Shown in pieces: positions 1 through 15,264 of a stretch of 64,000 nucleotides of DNA. Source of the DNA: Burhinus oedicnemus (Eukaryota; Chordata; Aves; Charadriiformes; Burhinidae). The first letter of the stretch is position 1. Every line of letters begins with the position of its first letter. Location: assembly GCA_008921705.1 (NCBI GenBank), contig VFFE01007215.1:2491123-2555122 (forward strand), in the 5' to 3' direction. A program made the position numbers and the translations under genes. Under the pieces are notes generated by a model. It did not search any database and was not told the DNA's origin. It saw nothing but the letters and a program-made list of their open reading frames with translations.

Positions 1-2312
<2,312 letters not shown>

Positions 2313-2480
2313 CATCCTTAAGTAATAAGGAATCTCATAAAGATGAAAACTTCTATTTCTTACGAAGATACATCCTTAAGGTCCAAGAAATCTCAAAAAG
2401 ATGAAACCTTCTGTTTGTTATGAAGTTACATTGTTAAGGACTAAGAAGTCTCAAGAAGATGAAGATTTTATGAAGGTATT
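2313..2480. repeat. Minisatellite, 58-nt unit, about 2.9 diverged copies
   Basis: Three head-to-tail copies start at 2313, 2371 and 2429, exactly 58 nt apart. Each opens with cat followed by a ttaag core (catccttaag in the first two, cattgttaag in the third). Each contains a tctca core followed by agatgaa about 25 nt later, and the last is incomplete. Divergence between copies suggests an old tandem duplication. It lies within the long AKAP7 intron, and no open frame runs coherently through it. Confidence 0.85.
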
Positions 2481-3263
2481 GTGTCCATCCCCAAATTCTG
2501 CGAAACCTTTAAAGGTATGATAAGCATAAAATAAAAGGAGAACTTCTGATCCAGACACCTCTTCTAGTTGAGCTAATTTTGATGGAAAGGTCCAACTTTC
2601 AAAGGCTTATAATTGACAGAAATACATGTGAACAATGCATTATACTCAATTTTTCCTAAGCACATACTGTTTTTTTCATCATCCTAAAAACTATAGCTGG
2701 TTAATAGACAGGTTGTACCTGGTCATACCTGGTGTCTCATCTGCTGTTTTTCAGCTGCTTTTCGAGATCTGGATTATTTCATTCTTAGTGCTATAAAACT
2801 AACGCTATGATGGAGACAAAGAGTGTTCATGAACAGTTAGTACTACTTCTGAATTCCTGTTGTTTGATCTAGCTTTACATAAATACTGCTATTAAAAGTT
2901 AGTGCTGGTTCCAGGACTCTGTAGTGCTTTGGTGACAACTTGGTTTCTGCCTTGTGGTAACTTGTTTCCCTGTGCTGCAGCATTGCTGGTGGAAGTGCTC
3001 AATGGTCTTGAGGACTGTTTTGAGGATTATGATTAAATACTTATACAATACTTTAAACATGTCAGGCACTTTGCAAATGCTAATTGCTGTTAATGTTTTT
3101 GTTTGCACTTAGAGCCACCTTTATTTAGCTTAGGTAGACTGTTACAAAACAAATCAAAAGCAGTACAGAGGAATAAAAAGTGTAGGATGTCTGTTTAAAT
3201 TAGTGACAGCAATATTGCAAAATCCAGATCAAAATCCAGTCAAAATTCAACTGAGATATATTT
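2481..3263 (+). other. AKAP7: Intronic sequence, nothing recognised
   Basis: AT-rich unique intron. The minus-strand frame at 2899-3108 has no splice context or family resemblance, so I treat it as chance. Confidence 0.6.
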
Positions 3264-3316
3264 ATACCTACCTACATACCTACCTACATACCTACCTACC
3301 TACCTACCTATCTGTC
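3264..3316. repeat. (TACC)n tetranucleotide microsatellite
   Basis: About thirteen tandem tacc/taca/tatc-type tetramers, interrupted by taca units, end in tatctgtc. A short (TA)n tract (tatataaatatatatatata) follows near 3380-3400. Such a tract is likely length-polymorphic. Confidence 0.9.
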
Positions 3317-3439
3317 TAAATATTTTATCATATTTATTACCTTGTGTTATGCATGTCTCGTAGTTATGGTTATTTCTGTGTATATAAATATATATATATA
3401 AAATGTCTTCTGTACATGTTTGTACATTCAAATATTATC

Positions 3440-4558
3440 GCAGAATCACCAGAGTTGGAAGGGACCTCCAGAGATCATCTAGTCAAACACCCCTGCCAGA
3501 GCAGGTTCACCTAGAGCAGGATGGCGTCTAGGCAGGTTTTGAATGTCTCCAGAGTTGGAGACTCCACCACCTCTCTGGGCAGTGTGTTCCAGTGCTCTGA
3601 CACCCTCAAAGCAAAGAAGTTCCTCCTTATATTTAGATGGAACTTCCTTTGTTCAAGTTTGTACTCATTACCTCTTGTCCTATCATTGGGCACCACTGCA
3701 AAAAGACTGATCCCATCCTCCTGGCACCCTCCCTTGAAGTATTTGTAAGCATTGATGGGATCCCCTCTGAGCCTTCTCTTCGCCAGACTAAAAAGACCCA
3801 AGTCCCTCAGCCTTTCCTCATAAGAAAGACGTTCCAGCCCCCTAATCATCTTTGTAGCCCTCTGCTGTACCCTCTCCAGCAGTTCCCTGTCCTTCTGGAA
3901 CTGGGGAGCCCACAACTGAACACAGTACTGCAGTTGCAGCCTCGTAGAGGGGGAGGATAACATCCCATGACCTGCTTGCCACACTCTTCTCGATGGACCT
4001 CAGGATGCCATTGGCCTTCTTGGCCACAAGGCCACATTGCTGGCTCGTGGTCATCCTGTTGTCCACCAGGACTCCCAGGTCCCTTTCCACCGGGCTGCTT
4101 TCCAGCAGGTCAGTCCCTAACCTGTACTGGTGCATGGGGCTATTCCTCCCCAGGTGCAGAACCCTACACTTGCCCTTGTTGAACTTCATGAGGTTTCTCT
4201 CTGCCCAACTTGCTAGCCTGTCCAGGTCATGATGAATGGCAGCACAGCTTTCCGGTGTGTCAGCCACCCCTCCCAGTTTTGTGTCATCAGCAAACTTGCT
4301 GATGGTACACTCTATCCCTTCATCCGGGTCATTGATGACTATGTTGAACAGGACTGGACCCAGTACTGACCCCTAGGGAACACGACTTGTCACAGACCTC
4401 CAAGTAGACTCTGTGCCACTAACCACAACCCTCTGAGCTCTATCTGCCAGCCAGTTTTCAACCCACCCCACCATCCATTCATCCAACCCACACTTCCTAA
4501 GCTTGCCTGTGAGGATGCTGTGGGAGACATTGTCGAAAGCCTTGCTAAAGTCAAGGTT
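3440..4558 (-). mobile_element. 5'-truncated CR1 LINE (ORF2 C-terminus and 3' end)
   Basis: A non-LTR retrotransposon fragment on the minus strand. The + strand begins cagaatcaccagagttgg, then has the gggacctcc and gatcatctagtc blocks typical of the reverse complement of a CR1 3' end. Upstream on the minus strand are two overlapping frames from the C-terminal part of CR1 ORF2. One (4267 to 3842) includes [15 protein letters not shown] and [10 protein letters not shown]; the other (3984 to 3511) includes [30 protein letters not shown] and LPREVVESP. The coding trace switches frame near 3940-3990, so the copy carries at least one frameshift and cannot encode a working protein. It ends abruptly near 4558, consistent with the usual 5' truncation. 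It is the longest recognisable mobile element in the window. Confidence 0.93.
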
Positions 4559-7500
4559 TAGAGAAATTACAAGATTATTAACACGCTATAAAATTTTTCA
4601 TTTGGGTGAAATTGAGGCTCCACTGTCTACTTCAATATATATACTTCAGAAAATATACTTCAGAATATTTTGGAATATGTATAAGGAATTTGGTAAATAA
4701 CTCATTACGAATAAAAGCTGTTTAGTAGTATATTTGGTCGATATTGACAATGTTTTTTCAAAACATTTGTTTAAATCGCTCTTCTTGAACTTGTCTTCTT
4801 ACTAACATCTCAGAATGCTAAAATGAGACACTCAGTCTTTCAGCTGTCTTTTGAATATGAGTCCCATTAAATGGTTTATAACAGCAGTCAATCAACTGGT
4901 ATTCAAAGCAAGAATCAGATGCTTGTTTGGCTTTAACTCAATCCTGGTGTGACAATGCATAAAGAATTTATGGGAAGTGTCATTTTCACAGTTCAAACAG
5001 AATTCTGCTTCGAATTATTTTTACATGAGTACTACATCTGGCTTTCTCTAGCCATAGGATTTGAATGGATGTTCTTCACTGGTGCCACATTAAGAAAGTG
5101 TAGTAGTATTATCCCCACTTTTCTCAGTCCTCTAGGGACATAGATGCATCTTGCCCAAATACATGCATTTCATTTTTCTGTTTTTGTACATGTTAATATA
5201 TATTTATCTAAAGCCAACAGGAGAAGGAAAACAGCTATATTGGAACGGTTTAAATGACTTATTTTTTAATTTCAGAGAAGAAGAAACTACATTTTAATGA
5301 ATATTGAAAAACTCATTTGAAAATGTTTTAAAATGTGATTTGAATAGGTTTTTAGTAACTATAGGTAGCTAGGACATTAAAATAAACACAGGATTGAGTT
5401 AATGCAGTTCTATTAATGCATCAGAAATAGTGAAAATTGAAAATTACTTAGTACAGACAAAACACTTTATCCAGCTCTAGTTCTTTCTACATGTACATGT
5501 ACCCAAGCAGTTATCTTCTTTTCTTGAAGTGCACAGAAAATACAAAAACAGTTTTTACTTTTTGTCATCTAGAGTTTGGGCCAGATCTGAGTGTTACACG
5601 TATAATAAGACGAAAAGATCTAAAAAGGGATCAGAGCTAATGTTAGAAACAGAGATCCATACACAACAAAGAATTGCGTGCTACCACGGTTAATATGTGC
5701 CACAACACATAACAGCTTGGAAGGTGCACATTTTAGAAGCATGTTTAAAAATATGAGAAGCATAAAAGCTTGATATGAATCAAGGCAGAGGTGAAACACC
5801 TGCTGAGCTGCAGCAATATGCAGCAGGTGCAGAGCAGCTTCCACTATCTTCAGCAGAGCCTACAGACATCTGCACCGCAGGATTTCTCTGTATCTGCATG
5901 CCAGCCCCACAGGGTATGTATTCGGGAGTTAAAATTTGACGTGACTGTGACAATAATGTTGAAGCTTCATCCTCAAAGTAGAGTTCAGTTTATTCTTTAA
6001 AGCAAACAAAACAGCAAGCCAACAAAGTGTCCTTCTTCAGACCACCCACCCCATGGAAACTGTTGTATATCATCTCAAATCTCAAAGACAACCAGTGAAT
6101 GCTGGAATGAGTTGAGCTTCTCAATATATATATGCCTTCACTTGAATGATTGGTCAGTTCTTTTATATCATGGTGAAGATGTTCCATAGACCATCTGACC
6201 ATCAAAGGAAGCATTATGTAAATCTTCTTATGTTAAATATCTCTTTAGCATTAAATATCTCACTTAAATATTTTCAGGATCCCTTTATGAAGATTTTTGT
6301 AGACTGTTTCAAAGAATATTTGTTTATAGTAACATAATGTAAAATGAGGTTATATACACATTAAAGAAAGTTATCACATGCCAAGCTGTATTCATCCTGT
6401 AAACTGTGATAACACTCTCCTGAGTGGCTAGTAAGGAGAAGTTTATATATGGGACTTCCCCTGTGCTATCTCTGAAGTAGAAAAACTTCAAGAAGTCTCT
6501 TCCTTGGTGGAAACCACCCAGCAAGTTACTCTTACTTTCTGCACAGCTAGAACTCATAGATCTGGAATGCGTGCCAAATTGGAGGTTAAAGTGATATTAC
6601 AGTTCCCTTTAACCATTGCAGTCTAGCAGGAGCAATATGGGAATTGAAATACCAGACTAAAAACGTCTGCTTTATCTGGATAAAATCATAATAATATGGT
6701 AAAAGGTAATTCTCCTTGCTGCTCAAATAATACCTCAAACAGATGCCTTTTTAAATAGCAGAACATTAGTGGGTCGATTTACACATTTCAGCGGAACTGT
6801 GTACAAGTTCAGTGTCCAGTCTAACCTTGTAATTAAGGTCTCTCTGAAATGGGAGACACCTACAGAAAGTCATTCATCCCATCCTAAAATGCGTAAGACA
6901 GGCAAGATCAGAGGTGTCTAAAATAGGCAAGATGTGAGTCTAAGGTACAGTACTTGAACAGTTAAAATTTGTAAATTAGCTTGCTTGTTAATTTTATATA
7001 TGTATATATAAACATACAGATTTTCAACTAAATGACAAAAAGATTCGTTATATTTGCAAGCTTTACGTTTCTGAGGGAGATCAATAACATTATGAATGGA
7101 ACACGTTACAAACAAAATTTATTCTTGCAGCTTGCTGCTGTTAGGCTAGTTGAATCATGTAAGTAAATTTTTAATTACTTAAACTTTAATAGCCTTGACT
7201 TAGGATTTAGTGGTGCAGTTTATGGTTCCACATTACATTTTATGATGTTAGCCAGGCAGTTGCTCAACACCCATGTCACAAACAAAGAACAAGATGCCCC
7301 TGGTGGTACCTTGTATAAGAGCTCTCCAGACTGAAGATGAATTTGTCAGCCGTAGGTTTTGGGGATACCCACCAAGAAGAAAGAATCAGAAGAAAGAAGA
7401 ATAGAAGAAAAGACTCATCTGTACCTGAAACAGAAAATAGATACGATAACATCACTTTATGAACTCCAAATAATACTGAGAAAAAATAGAAGACTGAAAA

Positions 7501-10500
7501 TAAAAGAATTGGAAACCACTTGGTAGTTGGATAGGTTGTTAACATCCCTCAGTTTGCTTTTTTTAAAAAATGCTCTTACAGTGTCAAGCAAAAAATACAG
7601 TAATATTTTGCCTTCATCATCAAGGAAGACGAGGATTCAAATACAGTCTGCAATATGAAGTTTGCCCAATTTGTCTGAAACCTTTTTACAGCGGCACTGG
7701 CTTAAATGAAGAGAAAGACTGCCATTTGTCTCCTTTAGAAACTCTCCTGGTTTGATCCAAATGTGATTAATTTTATTCATACAGCAATTAAACATTTTTT
7801 ATATTGGAAACGGCAATGATAACCAAGTAAATGCTGTTTTGATTATCCAGATTTTACATCCTCCAAAATTATGCATATTTTGTGTTGGTTTCTTTTACTG
7901 TCCTTCTTACTTGCATGACAGTGAATCACTTCTAAAATAATGAATCATTCTTTGATTTTATCTGTTATCTGTCCTTCTTTCTTCTTTTTTTATAATTTCA
8001 AAATATCCCTAGATCTGTTTCTTTCACTCCTTGATTTTCCTTTCCTTGATAGTCTATTTGTACGCTAGCTTCTACCTTCTCCGCTCTATTAGATTGTGAG
8101 TAACCGCTCTTGAGATTCTTGCATATCTATGGCACTCTTCCTAAATTTTAATTAATAATATGGCAGTCATACTGCTTTTGGATAAAAATGCCTTGGGCAG
8201 CTTCCCAGGGGCTATTTCTTAACATTTTAAATTTGTAATTAATTCACTGTTATGAGTTTATCCACAGCTGCTGCAATTTTGTGCATGCAGTATGCTGAAT
8301 AACTCTTTGCCTGTATAAAAAGCAACAGGTATTGTGTGCTAATCAGTAAAGTCTTTCCCTAAAGCACTATTTCTTAGCAGAGTCATGTGGTAGAATATTG
8401 ACTTATAAAATTGATTCTTTTAAACATAGCAGAGAAACACTCACATTATTGTTAATAATCTAGAAGCCAGGCTCTTTATGGACAGTGACTAGAAAGCGGT
8501 GATCCGGTGGTTTCTTACATGCATAAAATATTTTCCATTCATTACTGAGAACAGAGTGGTGGTCCCCTACTGATTACTTTTCACTAGTCTTACATTAAAA
8601 CTTGATGTTCTCTTTAGCTCTAGGGACATATCTCATCTTGTATCATTTCTTGTATCATACAGTTTCTTCTGTATTTGGTAATTTTGTGCTATTGAAACAT
8701 TGACCATTAGTATAGCATTTTTCAGAATGAGATAGCATTTTTATATTAATTTTGTAATATCAGTTATAACTTGAAAGCTATACTGATAAATTCTATGTGT
8801 GGATAAGGAAGAGAACAAGCTGAATGAGAGAGAAATAGCCAATGTAAATATGGTTAGAAATTGGACATTTTAATTTCAGAATGATATTTCATTGTTTTGA
8901 GGGAAAATTCTAATGTCCCTGACTTTGAGCTTTGATGTTGGCAAATGTGTAACAAACTTTTCTTTAGAAAGTGACAGGGAGCTTTAAAGACAGGAACATG
9001 ATGTTTAGTATTCAATCATGTGTCTCCTAATACTGAAAGTAAGTAAAACCTTCTCATCACCTTCCACGATTCTGTGATTCATGATTCTGTGATTATGAGG
9101 TATCTACTATTTGCTTTACTGTACAGGGTAATTTTTTCAATTTTCTTTAAAACCTACCATAATGTAATTCTATTATAAAGGCTATTGTCCTTTTATTTTT
9201 CAAAAAAGGTGTTTGAAGTAGTGATGTGTTTTCATGCCAGAGCTGTTATCAGTAGTTGAAAATAAGTGAAAATAAAATTTTCCACAAATTACTTTCAAAA
9301 ATATGGGAAGACAGTGGGAGAAAACTGATGAAGTAAATCTGAAAGAAAAACATTAAAGCATATTTGACGTCAGTAAGAATGTGATTCATGACTGAAAATT
9401 TAGCTGAGTATGTAAAAAAGGGAGAATTGATTTTTCACAGCATAACATAGTATGCTATAAAATACAATTTAATAATGTCCAGCAGCTTTTTTTGTATCTT
9501 AAGTATTTCTGCTTTAAAGACATTTTTCCTCAAGCAGATTTTGGTGTCCAAACAACTAATTTATTCCTAAATATAATATATTAAAAATACATTGAAAATA
9601 CGTAAAACGTTAATTTCAAGATTTATTAATTGCAAAAAGTAAACAGACTGCCTAGGAGATGAGGAGTAAATTACATATGTAATATTCTTTTGTTGAATAG
9701 ATCAATAAAATATAAATACTTTTTATTCTTAAAATTTTCCTAGCTAGGATGTTGCTTTTGTTGATACGTATTTATTGTATAGTCTTAACATCAAACGGAA
9801 GGTATGTTTGATTTACCATAACTGAATTAAGCTTTTCTGCAGTTCCCGTGAGGAATGTTTTTCAGTAGTCCGAAGGACATGGAGTGAAAGGAAAAACAGT
9901 TTTCCATTGTTCAGATGTCACCATTTTTCAGTTGTTGATGGTTAGTGCAGATCTGAAGAGCTTATCCAATGTGCTGCATGGTTACACAGAGAGAGTCTAC
10001 TAAGCTTCCCACCTAATCCCAGTGAATAGGACGTGGTTGCAGATCGATAAAGAACAGTACTTCAGGAATAATAGCAACACTGACATAAAAATTTAGTTGT
10101 TGAGGAAAAAGAGTTTGTTTTGCTTAATACCACAACTGACATTTCTCTTTCAAAACAGCACTAAGCAATGAATAGAAAGAGGTGATAATTCCATTTCCAA
10201 TGGATTTCTTACTCTGTACATAAAATATTTTTGAAGCCTCTGTTATTTGTAAAAGTAGTTTCTTTGCAGTGGAAATAATTTCAAGATAAAATGTGACAGA
10301 TTTTAAAGAAGCATTGTTAACGTGGCGTATAGTGTCATTTCTTGTTTTCCTAGAAAGCAGCGATGCGCTGTTTCTTATGGAAGCAGTAGAATGTAAGAGC
10401 AAGATTACATCAACCACAAGCTAAAATATACCATTATTGTCTTAATAGTAGCCTGCCAAATTACTTGAAGTTTTAATCTGTTCTGAAACATATCAGAAAG

Positions 10501-13500
10501 GGCCATCACAGTACCTGATGAATGCATTGTATGTAATCCTCAGTTTTTCAAATGCCGATTGAATATTTAAGATCTGAATTAAGATTTAATGACAGGAGAG
10601 AAATCTGAAACACCTCTCTGTTTATAGGACAATTGCACAGATATGCTGGGTATGATGGTTGCTTCTCTATACTCATGCAGTATAGAGAACTTTCTAGGAG
10701 GATACAATATACCATTCATAAACATGTTTATTACATAGGTGAAGAGTTTCTATTTCTTCTTAGTGAATTATGTTTGAGTCTGCCTGTGGGCCCTTATTTG
10801 TCAGCCATCCAGCTGTGGACAGTCCAGCATTGGGCTTAATCCTTGTGCCCCACAGCTTGAAAATTTACTAGAGGACATGGGTTAGAATAGAACTGCTGCA
10901 GGCAGAACAGTGCCAAACCTTGCCATTTACAGCTGATAATAAATGGATGAGCAATGCGTAAGAAATAATTTTTTTACACTGCCTTTCATGCTGTGTGAAC
11001 ATTCCTCTGCTGTTCCATTGCAAGATGAAATGTGTTAACCACTCATGACGTAAACTACCTGATACTACTTTAGTGCTTTAAGGTACCCTGCTTGCTTGTG
11101 CTGTGGAACAGACAAGGAGCACTTGGGATCAGGTGGAGATGACTATGCTTAATGAAGCTGTTCTTCCCGCTTCTCCAGTGTTGGCTGCCATCTCTAGGCT
11201 GATGCTATAGTGTTTAGCTATGTGCTAATTTCTACACAAGCATCAGTAGGTCAGAAGACTTATGTGGCCAAAGCTGTGGTACCAGGCCTAGGTCAAACAT
11301 GCATGCATACTCATACTTTAGACATACTTAGAGATAACTGAAGTTAGGCTTCCAATTTTTCAAGTTTCTAAATGTGTCTACACTGTATTTTCTCAGTCAG
11401 TGTGGATTCACACCGCTTACATTCTGAGCAGATATCTGGGTTTATGTGTTTGGCACAGTGCTGAGCTTGACAGCTTGAGTTGCCACCACAGATTCTGTTC
11501 CACCTGGATTTGGGTCAGCTATGAGTATGGGAAGAGTGAGCTCCTCTTGTCCTCTCTAGACTGCATGGTTTTACTTTAGGTAAATATCTTGATTTCTGAA
11601 GTGGTGAGACACTACAGTTTGGCATACACTTTTAAAAACATCTGCTGTAACCTCATGTTTTGCAAAGAGCAGATTTGTCTTAAAAGAATTCTGAGTAACC
11701 ATCCACAGCCTATGGATTACAGAAGAAAGTAATTGCAGACTGAAGACTGTTTAAAAAACCTTGTAACTTTGAAAACACTTATTTAGGGAAACAGTGAAAA
11801 TGCCACAATTGCGTTTTAATACCTAGGCACTGTTTCTGTAGCTTGTTTATTTTTTTAAAATGTTTAAGGTGTTTTGAATCAGAAACCCTAGATACTGAAC
11901 TTTATTGCTTTAATCAAGAGAACAAACAAAAGGCTTTCTTACACATAAAACAGTTCCTAATTAAATACACTTGGAAAGTGGGTCAAGCTGAACAGGAACA
12001 AAGCACTCTTATTCCAAAATAAGAGCGTTCACATATGGAATTATTCAGAAACAGCTCTTAGTACTTTAAAATTCCCAGCCAGTGTTAATTTGTTTTACCT
12101 TTGAAATGCAGGCAAGCCCTATAGTTTTTCTTCCCCATTCCTATCTGTTGTATTTCAAACACAAAACGCATTAGATATTAAAAATTTACATCACTTGATT
12201 AGGATGTTTTAAAACCTTTGGCAGAAGAGGAGGCTTGTTAGTGTATCTTTAATATTAGACATGCTATTTTCACATGAAAGCAAGTAAAAGTAATCATTAT
12301 TTTACATGGCAAATATACCTACTTCTGGATGTACTCTTTTAGAAGTATATGTTGAACTCTTTTGTGATCTTCATTATTGGTGAATTCCATTTTCTATACA
12401 TTGTAATTTCCTTTCCTGATGTATTATCCAAGATGTAAAGATGCTAATCTCTAAATATCGCAATTACCATCCATAATCTGGATTGTCTGTTACCTCAGTC
12501 ATTTACATCTTCCAATTGTCTTGTAGTTATCTAGTTATCTAGTCAGACCTTTTCATATATATTTTTTATTTTCAGAAATATACAGAACATCTGGTTTATC
12601 TTTCTTCATAATTCATTACGTGGATTAGTTTGAATGTGCTTAGTGGTTATTTATATTCTTGGGGATAGCTTTTCTTAATTTTGAAAAACACAAATCACAT
12701 GATGGCATACTGTTTCTCCAAATAGAGTTTAAAATATTTTAGTACAATTCTTTCTATATAGGCATAACAAACATGTGTTTCAAAGTAAACCTAAATCCAT
12801 AATTTGAAATACAGATGTGTAAGTCCTAATGACTTAGTTATTTATAAAGTATTGTAAATAATTTCCTGATAAAGAATCATCTGTATTTTTACTGCATCTC
12901 TGTATCATGGGGCCTTTTTTGGCTTATATTACCAATTTTCACCATGATACTGTAATTACCTAGGTTGCTTATGAGGAACAAGGGCTAAGAGATTTTAAAA
13001 ATTAAGTTCTTTCTGATTGGTTATCTGCCCTTTCAATTTTAAACTCTCCAATCACTTTCAGTCCTTTTCTTCACTTCTTTCTCAATTTGGGACTTCAGTG
13101 GTACAGGGCCAGTGGTGGGGAGGCTTACATAATGACATTCTAAGGAAAAGAACATTATTTTGGGAGAATACTGCTCTATAGTAGGGTAGATTTAAAGGTG
13201 AGAATTATACAGTAGAGTGCAATAGTTGAGTACAAAATATTTTTGACTATTTGAATATTTTTGTCCTTCTACTTAGCTTTCCTCTTATCTAGACTCTAGA
13301 TGAGTTGCAATACTCAAACACATGGAATTAGTCAGCTGCATATATTTAATAAGTTTGTCTTTTGTAGTAGTAGCTATTCTGACTATTGCTTTTTTATTTG
13401 AACACTTTTGTCTTTATTGGTTTATTTAATTTAATGGAGGAATCTGTAAGGGACTGCATTCTGTCACATGTCTAAATTTTTTCAATGCAAATTTACGTTT

Positions 13501-15042
13501 GTGCAAATTCAAATGTAGTGGTCCATCAGTGCAATTACATGAATAACTTTCTGATGTTAGTGCAATTATAGTAAGAATTGTCTCTACAGACTCTCTCTTA
13601 AAGGATGTTTTCCAAACAGATTTTAGTCCACAGTCCTGGTCTACAGTCTTGCTTAGTGAAAGATAACACATAGACTGAATGTATGTTATCTACCTGACTG
13701 AAAAGTGCATTTGATAGGTGTATTATGTTGACAAGTCATGATGGTTTGTATTAAAGGAGGGGTTTGTTATATGTCTTTATGTATAAACAAAACTTACAAG
13801 TCAAAGAAAGGTTTTAGGTGAATATCTTTTGTAGGAATTTGGCCCCAGAATGAAATGCCTGCATTTCCAGTTGTGTGCAAAGTTCAGTATCTCAGAGCAG
13901 AGTCAGGAAATTTCAGGCTGAACTGAGTGCTGCATTGAAGAAGCCGGTGGGAAACACCCAACAAAGAACTGTGTCAACACCTGTCTGTCTTTGATTTTTG
14001 AATTGGGCATCTCATCCTATTGGGATCCAAAGCCCTGTATCCTCTGCTGATGATACATGGGTACTTAAATCAGGTTTCATCTTTTTTATTTTAAAGAGGA
14101 AAAACTTATTACGTATATAGGTTGGTTACAGTTCCCACTCAAATTAGACATCAGGGCTTTTTTCTTCCCCTAGCTTTGAGAATTCAAGCCTTCAAAGGCC
14201 AGAAAAGCCACAACTGGCAGCTTCGCATGGAAGCTGAATGATGCACCTGTGCTCTTCAAGGAGCGTCTCCAGAGTAGCAAAGAATTCAGATCTCATAGGG
14301 CCAAAGAATGAGCCCCCCCCCGCCCCAAGTCAGACTCTATAATCCTATGATTATTTCTTGGAGTGTCTAGTCCTACGGTGGTTACAATCACACTGTTAAA
14401 ATGCCCACTGGACTTTTAATCTTGTGGCTGGTTTAGGAAAGGGACTGTCCAGCTTCTGGATGCTAAGCAGATGGAGCCCAGGCTGTTCCAATTGAACAAG
14501 TTCTGAACATGACAACTTCTACTGCTGGACAATAGTAGAATATGTGGGGTTTATTCAGTTTTTGGATGCAGACACATCACTGCTCTCTAAATGCTCTTTT
14601 TGGTGCTTGTCTTTTTTTGGTATTCATTAGAGACAAATCAGGGTTGATACATACATATGTATATGTCTCTGTGTCTGTATGTTTGCATGTTTGTGGATAT
14701 GCACATGCATGCAGGTCTACATAGCAAATCTCCTGGTATTTACTTTACTGTGAGGTAATGCAAAATGTTTCTTTTAAGTAGCAATTTTCTTGCTGGAAAC
14801 CTTGTAATCAATTTAGCCACAGAAGTGGGTGGTGTTCGCGTGGAGGAGGTTAAGAAAAAACACACCAGAAAAGCATTGAATAAGTGTGGTTTTGGACAGC
14901 CTTTGACTATGGAACTCATACAGTACCTTGACATATATCAAGGCTGCTTCCTACCAGTTGCACAGTAGATTCCCCATGATAGGTTTTGGACTGAGTACAG
15001 CCCAGATGTTCATTTTCTCATGTATTGTTAGTACACAATTCA
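4559..15042 (+). other. AKAP7: AKAP7 long intron, unique AT-rich part
   Basis: More than 10 kb of AT-rich intron in which I recognise no gene. ORFs are short (up to 97 codons, such as 10124-10417 on the minus strand) and lack splice sites or family motifs. Small details are a self-complementary tacatgtacatgta at about 5490, a (TA)n-rich tract near 6995, and a tail-like attctgtgattcatgattctgtgatt motif at 9070-9094 that could be a remnant of a + strand CR1 3' tail. There is also a C-run near 14313 and a TG/TA-rich tract at 14648-14700. Confidence 0.6.
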
Positions 15043-15225
15043 TTGAATCATAGAATCATAGAACCGTTTAGGTCAGCAAAGACCTTTAAGATCATCAAGT
15101 CCAACCATTAACCTAGCACTGCCAAGTCCACCACTAAACCATGTCCCTAAGCACCACATCTACACATCTTTTAAATCCCTCCAGGGATGGTGATTCAACC
15201 ACTTCCCTGGGCAGCCTGTTCAAAA
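15043..15225 (-). mobile_element. Short CR1 LINE 3' fragment
   Basis: The + strand begins with the tandem gaatcatagaatcatagaa, which is the reverse complement of the CR1 3' tail repeat. It continues through aagatcatcaagtccaacc, ccaccactaaaccatgtccc and ccagggatggtgattcaacc to cctgggcagcctgttc. This order of blocks is typical of the 3' untranslated end of avian CR1. It is only about 180 nt, with no coding part. Confidence 0.93.
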
Positions 15226-15226
15226 C

Positions 15227-15264
15227 GTTCCTTTTCTTTGGAAATGTTCCTTTTCTTTGGAAAG
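15227..15264. repeat. Two-copy 19-nt tandem duplication at the CR1 edge
   Basis: gttccttttctttggaaa occurs twice in direct succession (15227 and 15246). It lies just where the CR1 similarity stops, so it may mark the insertion boundary or a replication slip there. Confidence 0.85.

Noticed and set aside
7570..7755. Frame with CPICLKPF considered as a RING/zinc-finger fragment
   Set aside because: Only one CxxC pair is present, without the other metal-binding positions, and there is no splice or homology support.
9065..9098. attctgtgattcatgattctgtgattatg as a CR1 + strand 3' tail
   Set aside because: The tail-like repeat is present, but no CR1 body is recognisable upstream, so a mobile element call cannot be supported.
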